DNA of 64,000 nt, from contig NC_135506.1 in assembly GCF_052857255.1 (NCBI RefSeq), forward strand, positions 80,943,618 through 81,007,617. Reading direction: 5' to 3'. Source of the DNA: Amblyomma americanum (taxonomy: Eukaryota; Arthropoda; Arachnida; Ixodida; Ixodidae). A program made the translations under genes and the position numbers. The notes under the pieces were generated by a model, which did no database searches, was not told the origin of the DNA, and worked only from the letters and a program-made list of their open reading frames with translations. Positions 32,080-41,700 of the stretch are shown here, in pieces. Positions within the stretch are counted from its first letter, which is position 1; each line of letters starts with the position of its first letter.

Positions 32080-32735
32080 GGCCTAGAGTCGGACAAGTTT
32101 CTCCCTACACCAAGAGGTGGCTTGAAGAAAACTTAAAAACCATTCTTACCCGAAACAGTAAATTTACGCCCACATCTCTCCGAACCTCATAGACCCCACC
32201 TGCATGCACTGCGGTAGCACTGACGCCCTCGATCATACGCTATGGGACTACCCGGATGATCCTCCTCCGGAAACTCTTATAGAAGCCCTTTACCCGAAGC
32301 CTGGGAAGCAGTGCTGCACCGCTCGGACCCCGCCGTCTAGGCGGAAACGATCGAGTGCGACGAAGACGTCGCCGCCAGTTGTCAGCTAACGGGACACCTG
32401 GTTAGGGCGCTCGGATACTGCTTTCTAGTTCCCGGATTCGAAGCCGACCGCCTAGGCGCCGATGTGCAGTGCGATGTCAGTGCACATTAAAGATCCCCAG
32501 GTGGTCGCGATTATTTCTGAGCCCTCCGATACTGCACCTCTTTCTTCCTTTCTTCTTTCACTCCCTCCTTTAATCTCTTCCCTTACGGCGCGGTTCAGGC
32601 GCCCGCCGATATGCGAGACAGATACTGCGCCATTTCCTTTCCCGCAAAACGAATTTTCAATGGCACCTGGCCCTTCTGCTGAGAGTCCAGGAACCCTTCT
32701 TTTGTGGCAATAAAGTTTCCTCTCTCTCTGGTCTC
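32080..32735 (+). pseudogene. LINE ORF2 C-terminus split by a SINE
   Basis: The frame at 32204 reads MHCGSTDALDHTLWDYPDDP, a C-terminal zinc motif with the last cysteine changed to tyrosine. After the SINE at 32395-32660 the LINE 3' end resumes with TTTGTGGCAATAAAGTTTCC, as at 23034. Inactive. Confidence 0.62.
32395..32660 (+). mobile_element. SINE family A inserted in the LINE 3' end
   Basis: GGTTAGGGCGCTCGGATACT, a degenerate B box, the full core ATTAAAGATCCCCAGGTGGT and the tail to GCAAAACGAATTTTC. Confidence 0.72.
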
Positions 32736-32787
32736 GAGAAACGCGACTGCCGGCGTGTTGCTGGACCCTCTCGTCCCCGCGATAGAA

Positions 32788-32918
32788 AATAATAATACTA
32801 ATAATATTTGGTTTTGGGGGAAAGGAAATGGCACAATATATGTCTCATATATCGTTAGACAACTGAACCGCACCGTAAGGGCAGAGATAAAGGAGTGAGT
32901 GAAAGAAGAAAGAAAAAA
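32788..32918 (-). mobile_element. SINE family A, 3' fragment
   Basis: Reverse-complement tail with AAT-rich end (ATAATAATACTAATAATATT) and GGAAATGGCACAATATATGT. It ends at a poly-A near 32910. Confidence 0.7.
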
Positions 32919-32947
32919 AACTGGCTGTGGTTTAGCTCTGGTTAAAC

Positions 32948-33319
32948 CTAGTTGAATTGCGAAAGCTTCGTTTCCTTGGCACGTCGTCTACGCTGCGTCT
33001 CATTCCGACGCTCTCGAAAATTCAGAGCGGTCTCTTCCGCAGTTGAAGAGTCACTACGGGACGTGGCACTTCTAGCCGCATCTTCGTTACGACGCTTCTC
33101 GAGTCTTGCGGCGCGTTCTTCTGGCGTCTCTTGAGCGCGGTGTCTCTTCCTGGCTTCGTTCTGTCGCTGTTGCGTCTCTCTCGCGCTCCCCATAACGACT
33201 AGAAATGCAGGCCGTTTAGCTAAACATTGTTCCCGCTCTTCATCCGTTTCTTCCGCATGCCGCCGCTTCTTAGCTGCAGCACATCGTTGCAGCTTCACCT
33301 TATACGCATCATCCGACAT
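32948..33319 (-). CDS. E-T-x-E-E-R repeat protein, copy 1
   Basis: The minus-strand frame is open from 33388; the likely start is the ATG at 33319 (MSDDAYKVKLQRC), giving about 123 residues. It is very basic and built of repeats of the form E-T-x-E-E-R-x-x-x-L-x-K-R: EETDEEREQCLAKR, QETPEERAARLEKRRNED and ETQRRRRAKET. Similar repeats are known at the N-termini of Helitron-type and other arthropod proteins, where their role is unclear; they resemble charged helical linkers. A related damaged frame lies at 54328-54812. Both have TGACGTCA upstream. No helicase or other domain follows. It could be a small repeat-borne gene or a remnant of a larger one. Confidence 0.45.
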   Translation of the reverse strand: MSDDAYKVKLQRCAAAKKRRHAEETDEEREQCLAKRPAFLVVMGSARETQQRQNEARKRHRAQETPEERAARLEKRRNEDAARSATSRSDSSTAEETALNFRERRNETQRRRRAKETKLSQFN

Positions 33320-33595
33320 ACCGTGGAGGATTCGCTGGGACGACGGCGACGAGCCGAGTTTGGGGGGCCACTTTTCCACAGCTGGCATGACGTCACGTAC
33401 AGCCGAGCGCCCCTCGCGGCAGCGGCGCGCAGCTGCAGCATGGAGGATTCGCTGGGACGGTGGCGACGAGCCGAGTTGGGGCCCCGCTTTTCCACAGCTG
33501 GTATTACGTCACACATACGTCACGCCAAAGGTCAATGGTGGATTCTCCGGGACGATGGCCAAGAGCGGAAACCTCGAGCAGTATTGCTTTCGCAA
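32957..33595. repeat. Module bounded by TTGCGAAAGC / GCTTTCGCAA
   Basis: TTGCGAAAGC at 32957-32966 has its exact complement GCTTTCGCAA at 33586-33595. Between them lie the E-T-x-E-E-R frame and a GC-rich region with two imperfect 110-bp repeats. Outside on both sides are SINE fragments. A similar arrangement occurs at 54200-54985 and at 25431-25985. Confidence 0.5.
33325..33530. promoter_or_regulatory. Duplicated GC-rich block with CRE-like sites
   Basis: GGAGGATTCGCTGGGACG begins both copies, about 110 bp apart (33327 and 33438). Each ends CTTTTCCACAGCTGG, followed by TGACGTCA at 33389 in the first (the palindromic cAMP-response-type site) and TTACGTCA in the second. They lie upstream of the minus-strand E-T-x-E-E-R frame and may act as its promoter; that role is inferred. 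Confidence 0.4.
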
Positions 33596-33605
33596 TAAAA
33601 AGAGG

Positions 33606-34031
33606 GGGCGTAGTGGAGGGCTCCGGAATAATTTCGACTACCTAGGGATCTAACTTGCACTGACATCGCATAGGGCACGGGCGCCTTAGCGTTTTTCCTT
33701 CATAAAACGCAGCCGCAGCGGTCGGATTCGAAACCGGGAACTCCGGATCAGTAGCCGAGCGCCCTTACCACTCGGCCACCGCGGCGGGTTTTTGGGGAAA
33801 AGAAATTACGCAATATCTCTCTCATTGTTAGGCTGACACCTGATCCGCGTTGTATGTGAAGGAATAAAGGAAGCGAGTGAAAGAAGAAGGGAAAGAAGAG
33901 GCGGCGTAGTGGAGGGCTCCGGAATAATTTCCACCACCTGGGAATCTTTAACGTGCGCTGACATCGCACACCAACGGGCACGGGCAACTTAGCGTTTCGC
34001 CTCCATCGAAACCCAGCCGCTGCAGCAGCTG
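33606..34031 (-). mobile_element. Two SINE family A copies in tandem, minus strand
   Basis: 33606-33788 has core and complete tRNA head but no tail. 33788-34031 has tail, core and GAGGCGAAACGC region but lacks the tRNA head. They abut head to tail. Confidence 0.75.
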
Positions 34032-34059
34032 CGTTTTGATGGACGCGAAACGCTATCGC

Positions 34060-34587
34060 GCCCGTGTGTGTGCAAATGCTGGTTTGTGCTCGTGCTCTAC
34101 CGCCTGCACGTGCACCGCATTCGTGTATTATAAAGGAAGAGGAGGTTGGCTCGCGACCACTATTCGAACATGGGGCAAGCGCGAGGCAAGTGCGAGATCA
34201 ACGCCGGTTCTTGGCGAGCATTGGTTTTGTTCATGGTTCAGTCGTCGATGGGCTTCAAACTAATAAGGTGGTCGATGTTCTTCGCTGCAGTGTTCTGCAT
34301 TCGACTTCATCTCATCGATGGACAACGGGGGTACCCACATTCACGTCTTCCCGCACAGCACCCAGGGTAGTCTCGGTGACGGCCACGGAAAGGTGAGTGC
34401 TGGAATTAGCACGAAGCTTCGCTTGATTTTCAGATTGCGTGTCCAGTTCCGATTGTGTTTCTGAGGTGCTTGGTCCGGAAACGTAGTTGCCGTTAACCGG
34501 TATGATGTTACTGAGGTGCAAGAGATCGACACAAAGCACTGGTCGTCTATTGCTGAACCATTTCTACTGGTGACGCCCGGAAATAGC
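34060..34587 (+). CDS. Secreted-protein first exon, copy A (34251-34394)
   Basis: A TATA-like TATTATAAAGG lies at 34126-34136. Downstream, ATG at 34251 opens MGFKLIRWSMFFAAVFCIRL and HLIDGQRGYPHSRLPAQHPG, a basic start and hydrophobic core typical of a signal peptide with cleavage likely after DGQ. A stop (TAG) follows after about 40 codons; a one-base shift reads on as PRVVSVTATE to AAG|GTGAGTGCTGG, a good donor at about 34394. The same region occurs at 37094-37422 joined to 44371, and in shortened form at 47400-48880. So it is one copy of a duplicated exon 1 of a secreted (possibly salivary) protein. The family is not identified. It may be a pseudogene because of the stop. Confidence 0.45.
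34126..34136 (+). promoter_or_regulatory. TATA box of copy A
   Basis: TATTATAAAGG lies about 120 bp upstream of the ATG at 34251. In copy C the matching site is changed to TATTCTAAAGG (about 47570). Confidence 0.4.
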
Positions 34588-34795
34588 TTGGTTTTATAGC
34601 GTTTAACGTCCCAAAGGGACTTAGGCTATGAGGAACGCCGTAGTAGAAGGTTCCGGAAATTTCGACCGCCTGGAGTTCAATAACGTGCACTGACATCGCA
34701 AAGTACATCGGCCTCTGGCTTTTCGGCTCCGTCGAAATTCGATCGACGCGGCCGTAATCGAACCCGCGTTTTTCGGGTTAGAAGCCAAACAGTTT
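34588..34795 (-). mobile_element. SINE family B in the intron of copy A
   Basis: Minus-strand family B with CCCAAAGGGACTTAGGCTAT, GACCGCCTGGAGTTCAATAA and a B-box remnant (ATCGAACCCGCG) near 34760. A family B SINE in the same orientation lies at the matching position in copies B (44611) and C (48136). Confidence 0.78.
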
Positions 34796-37085
34796 CGTGG
34801 TGGTGGTAGTGTTTATTTTATTAAAACAATAGTAAAAAGGAAGGAAAAGATTTTTATCAGCCCCGGCATCTGTCATCGATACTGAAGCACCTGAGCTGGG
34901 GCAGCGGAAAGAAAGGATAGCAGGCAGAGTAGAGAAATGAAATGAAAGAGGTGAGGGGACAGGAAGAGAGGATAGGGAGAGATGTAATATATACAAACCA
35001 TTTACGCAATAAGAAATGTGTCCAGATTATGCGTGTGATTAGTTCATGTTGGAGGAATTAAAACACACGCGCACATCACTGCGTTGGTTACAACTGGAGT
35101 GGGGCATCCAGTTATTACTTGTTCAAGGTAGAACTCGCGGAGCGTTCGGTCACTGCGTGTAACTAACTACCTGGCGGAGATCAGAAGGGTCGTCAAGCCT
35201 GTGTGTTCGAGGAATGCACAGAGGCTCACCACAGTTCGCTCACGAGTGCGCTCACTGCCCTGCGGCCACAATACGTCTTGAGGGAGTCAGGTAGTATGCC
35301 CAGCGCCCTATAGGCCGCAAGCATATCGCGACGAGAATCGGCGAACGCGGCACAGTGAAGGAGCAGGTGTTCTAGTTTTTCCACTGCACCGCATCCGTCA
35401 CACACATCACACGTCGCGATTCCGTGACGCTCCCGTCGTTCCCCGGGCCACACGCAGCCAATGCGCGAGCGAAGGATAAGTGCGCGACAGCCGGTGTAAG
35501 TGCGCGACAGCCGGTGATACTGTCAATGCGCTCACCTCTTGCGTTGCGTGGGCCGGGGTGCTGCTTTCGGAGGTACTCGTGGATGGTCGCACGCACGTCC
35601 ACCAGCGCATGGGGCAGATCGCTGAAAGGTAGTTGATGGGGAGCGGTCGCAAAGTTGTCAGCTTCTTCGCTGCCGGTTGTGCCTAGTGACCGGGCACCCA
35701 CTGTGTACAGACGGCGCATCCTCTCTGCGCGAGGAGCTCGATGCGCGAGCGAATTTCCCGCACTAGTGGGTTACCGCGGCGGTTAGATTGCAGGCGGCTG
35801 AGGGCGGTGCGGGATTCGCACAGCAGAGCATTCCTGGGCGGCGGGGGGCCGAGGGTGAGCCGCAGGTCCAGCCCGAGCCGGATCCTCATCAACTCCGCCG
35901 TGGTGGAGGAGCCCCGGAAGGTTGCGTGTTGCTGGCTGTGCAGTCGCAGGACGGGGATGGTAGCCGCCGCTGCAAGGGAGAACTGTCGCGGGCCACTGAC
36001 CCGTCGGTGTACACGAAGAGATGGTCCTGGAGCTCCTCGTGCATGACGGCTCTGGCCAGCTGCTGCACACCACAGAGGGGTGTGCTCCGCTTTCCCGCGA
36101 TGCCGACGATCTCTCGCTGTACCTCCGAGGCCGCAGGTCAGAACGCGCAGGATCCGTAGGGGGTGGGCCTTGTGTCAGTTGCTCATACTCGAGCAGCGCC
36201 AAGCCCATTCGTGAGCGCCGGTGCGAGCGCATATGCTGCAGCAGCGAGGCGCCGTCCGGTGCGCGGTGAAGACGGTCGATGTGATTCAGTGCCCTGCGCG
36301 CTGCCTCGAGCTAAAGCGGCCACGCTCTTGCCTCGGCCAACGTTGCGGCGCACTGCGAGTTTTTGGGCAAGCCTAGACACACGCACAGGGACTTGCGGTG
36401 CTGGAGCTCGAGTTTCTTCCAGCACGGCTTGCGCACCGTGACGAGGGGCAGCGCATAGAGCACCGCCCCCAAAGCTGCGGCATTGTATAGACGCAGCGCA
36501 GCTTCCTGGGAGGAGCCCTGGCCTCGAGCGGTGAGCTTGTGCTCGGCGGCGGTGATCCTCTTCATCTGCAGACGGACTTTGATCGCCGCGGGGTGGAAGA
36601 AAAGGCGCCAGTCGGTGTCCCGGCCAAGGTACCGCACCGATTTACGGCAATGAATCGGAGTCCAGTCTATTGACAGTGGCGCAAGTTGCGCGCGCGTGCG
36701 CGAAACGCAGGCCATGGCCACCGATTTGTCCGCGCTCAGCGACAGGCCAAGGCCGCGCAAGCTGGCATCGATTGCGGTCAGAGCTTCCTGAAGGCACTTA
36801 CGCACGCGAAGCGCTTCGCCGGGTGGTCCCCGGCACCATATAGCTATGTCGTCTGCATATCTGGACGTGTACACATGGTGACGGCCGCTAGTCGGGAGGG
36901 AGGCCGGCACAACCGACATGGCCACATTAAACAGAAATGGTGACAAGACGGAGCCCTGCGGCACGCCCATGACCACCGGGCGAGGCTTGGCGAGTTTACC
37001 CCCTACAGGTACGCGCATGGTGCGCCCGCTCAGGAAGCCGTAAGCGTATCGCAAAAGGCGCCCGCTCACACCGGCCCCCTCAAGT
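34796..37085 (-). pseudogene. I-clade LINE, RT to 3' end
   Basis: Minus strand from about 37085: GVSGRLLRYAYGFLSG, VVMGVPQGSVLSPFLFN (motif B) and SRYADDIAIW with an intact catalytic box, then the thumb (LSADKSVAMA, VRYLGRD) to 36311. Frameshifts follow. RNase H pieces are LFVYTDGSV near 36015, ESRTALSRLQ and CTQWVPGH, and the C-terminal motif is CDVCDGCGAVEKLEHLLLHC at 35330-35400. The 3' end shows AATAAAATAAACACTACC near 34810. The 5' end is truncated within the RT, directly at copy B of the secreted-protein locus. Confidence 0.78.
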
Positions 37086-37093
37086 GGTGTCGC

Positions 37094-37422
37094 GCTACTC
37101 CCCTGTCTTCTCGTTTCTCCCGCTCCCCTCCCTACTTCTATCGGCACGCCGGCAGTGGGTGTGGTGGTTGATCCACCAGTAGACTAGACAAGCTCGTGCC
37201 TTCCCCTTTCCACTTCTACTCAACCACTAACTCGCGACGAATATTCGAACACGGGGAAAGCGCGAGGCACATGCGGGAGCAACGCCGGTCCTTGGCGAGC
37301 GTTGGTTCTTTTGTTCGTGGTTCAGTCGTCGATGAGCTTCAAACTAATAAGGTAGTCGATGTTCTGCGCTGCAGTGTTCGGCGTTCGACTTCATCTCATC
37401 GGGGGACAACAGAGGTACCCAC
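37094..37422 (+). pseudogene. Secreted-protein first exon, copy B, left part
   Basis: Matches copies A and C: CTACTTCTATCGGCACGCCG, the 5' leader, then ATGAGCTTCAAACTAATAAGG at 37332. The signal-peptide frame reads MSFKLIR, a stop, then SMFCAAVFGVRLHLIGG, so this copy is broken by nonsense. At 37422, after GGTACCCAC, it is interrupted by the LTR retrotransposon and resumes at 44371. The promoter region was lost at the LINE junction. Confidence 0.6.
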
Positions 37423-38292
37423 TGTTAGATGCGGGCCCCTGGTTCGCCTGTGCCGTCTCTCGCCAAGGTCGGTGTCCCCGGGTTCCGGATCGGGAGACTG
37501 CTGTAGTGGGGTTGACGAAGAGATGAGAGGGTCTTCGAGGTGAAGAAGAGACTGAAGGGTTTATTTACATTTATACAAAGATTGAAAGAGTGAATCGGGA
37601 GCTGGCGAACACACGCCAGATCGCTGCTTAAATAGGGTCCGCTGTCCCCAGGTCCCTAGTTGGGGAATCTAGTTCATTAAAAATGCGTCGAATCACTGTG
37701 ATGTAGATCACGTGTCCAGTCTTCCGTGTCCGCCCCCAGCCACACACTCTTGCCACTTCTGGCAGATTAGTGTCCGCGCTGTCCAGGCTTCAGTGATGAA
37801 TAGCCCGAAGGGGGTCCCATTGAGAGCGTCGAAGGTCATTCACCTGCACTTCACAGCGGTAGCGTGGGGCGAATGGATCCCACCGCAGTTCGCAGAAGCT
37901 TTCACGTATGGGTGTGGGAAAGCACAGTCTAAGTCGAAGTTGTTTTCGAAGCACGAAGATTCCAGAGACGTTGGCTTAGTCAAACCCGGCCGCATTTGTC
38001 ACGGCTGATTTGCAGTTCCGCCGCTCGCCGGCTCCCCGTCGTCCCCTCCGGGAGAAAAATGTCCCGGGTGGGTCCGGCGTTGAGAACAAAAGACAGGTTC
38101 ACTAAAGCCTTTCTCAGACAGCGGGGAGCCGTTTCACCCCTTAAACAGCAGGGGGGGGGAATGACCCTTGTAGACGCCACCACCTGCACTCGTAGCGCTG
38201 CAACCACATCGACGGCCCTTTGAAGCCTCGGTAGATTGATGAGTCCCAGTGGCTTTAATATTCTTGGCATGTTGGCGTCTCCAAACGTAACA
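37423..38292 (-). repeat. 3' LTR (element orientation)
   Basis: 870 bp, TG...CA on both strands. A run of nine G lies at 38151-38159. The 98-aa plus-strand frame here recurs in the other LTR and is not a gene. Confidence 0.92.
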
Positions 38293-38300
38293 GCTCCTCC
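38293..38300 (-). other. Candidate polypurine tract
   Basis: GGAGGAGC (minus strand) directly precedes the 3' LTR. Short for a polypurine tract. Confidence 0.4.
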
Positions 38301-38774
38301 GCGGCCAGGACAATCTCGAACGGCCAGTGGTCACAATCACTGGTCGAGGAGAGATGACTTGAGTTGTAGCGTGGGAGGCCCTTCTTCATCTTGTCTGCAA
38401 GCACAGAGTAGAGTCCTAAACCTCGGACAACGGAGGCATTAGTCGAAATCAGCCACTCAACATGGCGCCACTCCCCAGGCAGTGCACGAAATTCACCCGA
38501 GAGCCGCCAGGCTGTTATGCAATACTACTGCATTATCAATGTAAACGTAAGCACAAAATTTTGTAGATGACAGCAATAATCTCGGCTACTAAGAACAGCT
38601 TCCATGTCTGCCAAATTCGCTGCCAAAGTCCGATTCGGCGAACACGGCTTGAAGAGAGGTGGCAAATTTGGAAGCAAAAGAAAAAGGATAATAGGACACC
38701 ACGCCAAAACAAAGCTAACTAGTACCTAAAAAAATACGAAAAGGAACCAAATTGCCACCGAACGGATACCTCAA

Positions 38775-41700
38775 TTATGGGAATAACCTGCTCAATCCGT
38801 CGGCATTTCCATGACATTTGCCCTTTTTGTATCGCACAGAAAAGTTATATTGCTGGAGGGCTAGACTCCATCGTAGCAAGCGGCCATTCTTGGGCGACAT
38901 TTGACGCAGCCATGTAAGCGGACAATGATCTGTCTCGAAAGTAAATTTCGCCCCGTAAACATAACAGGCTAGCTTCTGTGCGGCCCAAACCAGACAAGCG
39001 CATTCCTTTTCCGAAGCGCTGTAGGCTTCTTCCCTTACGGTTAACTTCCTGCTGGCATAAAGGATAGGGTGCTCCTCATTGTCGTCTCCGACTTGGCTTA
39101 ATACGACCCCCATACCCCGGTCGCTGGCGTCACACTGGACCACGAATTCCTTGCTGTAGTCCGGCGCGCGTAACACGGGCCGCGAAACCAGCACGCTCTT
39201 CAAGCTCTGAAACGAAATTTCTTTTGCTGCGTCCCAGATAACGCTATTCGGCTTTTCCTTGCGAAGCGCATCGGTCAAAGGACTTGCTAGCTGTGAATAG
39301 TTGGGTATGTACCTTTGGTAGTACCCCACAAGACCGAGAAATGACCGTACATCCGTCTTAGTTCAGGGCTGCGGGAATTCAGCGATAGGGGCTATCTTGA
39401 GGTCTGACGGTCTCCTCGTCCCTCTACCGACAACATGACCAAGATAGGTGACATGTGAGGAGCCAAAACTACATTTTTCGGCCTTAATGGTTAGCCCAGC
39501 GTCCCTCAAACTCGTCAGTACCCTCCTGAGATGGGAAACATGGTCTTCCCAAGAGTTAGAAAAAATGGCCACATCGTCAAGGTAAGGCAGCGCGAAATCC
39601 TGCATGTCCTTGAGGATGATGTTCATTAGCTTTGAAAAGCTAAAAGGTGCATTCTTTAGCCCAAAACTGAGCACCAAAGGTCGGAATACCCCCATGGGAG
39701 AAATAAATGCTGCATACCGACTCGCGCTTTCCGAGAGGGGGACTTGCCAGTACCCTCTCACCAGGTCAAGGGTGGAGATGTACTGTGCCGCGCTAACTGT
39801 CTCGATCCTTTCTTCGATGTTCGGTATTGGGTACAGCTGGTCCTTTGTTATGGTATTCAGCTTCCTGTAGTCCATGCAAGGTCGCGGATCTTTGCCTGGT
39901 GCCTCCACGAGTATCAGCGGGGAGGTGTAGTCGCTCTCTGCTGGCTCTATCACGCCAAGTTCCAGCATGTGCTTTATCTCCGCCTCAATTATTTCTTCCT
40001 GCCTTGGAGAAACTCTGTAGGCTTTTGATCTTACTGGATCGGTCGAAGTTAGCTCTATCTCATGCGTGATGAGATTTGTCTTCCCCGGCCGATCGCTAAA
40101 ACTCTCCCGGAATTCGCACAGCAGTTGCCTCAATTCTTGGAGTTGCTTTTGTTCTAGATCCATGGTGCTCGCGGATCGGGACACGATTTCCTCTATGCTG
40201 TTGGTAGCATTTTCTTTCATGCTGCCTTTCCACTCAGGGTTTTCGGTTTGTAGCTCTTCGGGGATATTTACGGCCATGTTTACAACCCCGCTCCTTTCTA
40301 CATAGGGCTTCATTAAATTGCAGTGATAGATCTTTATCTGCTGTCCTCTCCCTGGCATTTTCAAAGTGTAGTTGCTTTCTGAAATCTGATCCAAAACTTC
40401 TACTGGCCCGTCCCAGTGAACTTCCATCATATTTTTGCGTGCGGACCTGAGAATAAGCACACGATCCCCCGTCTTGAAGGTTCTCAGTCTAGCATTCTTG
40501 TCGTAGTACTTCTTCGCCGTGTCCTGAGCTGTTTTGAGATTTCGATCCACTAGTTCTCGTGTGGCACTCAGGCGGTTTAGTAACTGCAACACATACTCCA
40601 CTACTGACTGACTCTCTCCTGTCCCCTCCCACATTTCTCTAAGCATCCTAAGCGGGGAACGAAGAGCCCTTCCGTACACTAGTTCTGCAGGAGTGAAGCC
40701 CGTCGCTTCGTGCGGTACTGTTCTCAGGGCGAACAGCGTTGCCGGGAGGCAACTTTCCCAATCGTCTTTGTGCTCATAGCAGGAAGCACGTAGCACTCTT
40801 TTGAGCACTGAGTGCCACTTCTCGACGCTGTTCGATTGAGGGTGGTAAACGGAGCTAAGAATCAACCTCACCCCACACCTCTGTAAGAACGTGGTTGTGA
40901 GTGCGCTCGTGAAAACTGTCCCCTGATCAGCCTGAATTTCTGCCGGAAAGCCAATTCGAGCGAAAACGGACAGGAGACCGTCCACTATCTCTGCCGAGCT
41001 AAGCTCCTTTAGCGGCACCGCCTCCGGGAACTTGGTAGCAGGGCATATCATAGTGAGTACGTACTTATAGCCTGACTTAGTTCTGGGTAGTGGCCCGACG
41101 GTGTCAATGACCAGACGTCGAAAAGGCTCCGAGATAAGCGGCACCAGCTTTAGCGGGGCCTTCCACCTTTCTCCTGGTTTTCCGGTGCGCTGACACGCGT
41201 CGCATGACTGCACGTAGCGTTCAGCATCTCGGAAACATCCCGGCCAGTAGTATTCCCCAAGCAGCCTTTCCTTCGTTTTGTTTACACCTAAGTGCCCTGA
41301 CCAACTGTTTCCGTGACAGAGGCCTAAAAGGTCAGAGCGGTACTTTTCAGGCACGACCAGCTGATCAAGCGTCTTCCCCTTTTTGTCCCTGTAATGGCGA
41401 TACAGCAATCCGCCTTTGTGGTGCAATGTCACGTTACGCCTAGCAATACCCTCCTTGGCTATGAAGTGTAACTTTGACAAGCTAGGGTCTCTTTCCTGTT
41501 CTGTGATTAAGGAGTCTCTGTCAACGCGCAACAAGCGATCCATGCACAGGGAGGTGGGCAATAACATGGAGTCTGGACTGCACGCTTCTTGTAGGCTGGC
41601 ATCGATGGGGCTACCTTCGGTAACAGGTTCCTGCTGCTGTTCATGTGCTCGAACTGCATTTTCTTTGCTTGGTTCCGCAATCTCGGGAATTCCCTCCCTC

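Noticed and set aside
36686..36943. 85-residue plus-strand frame opposite the LINE RT
   Set aside because: Shadow of the minus-strand reverse transcriptase.
37712..38008. 98-residue plus-strand frame, repeated at 43780-44076
   Set aside because: Antisense to the element and inside both LTRs; duplicates because the LTRs duplicate.
38525..38707. 60-residue hydrophobic frame between RNase H and the 3' LTR, considered as an envelope remnant
   Set aside because: Too short, with no signal, cleavage or fusion features; taken as untranslated element sequence.
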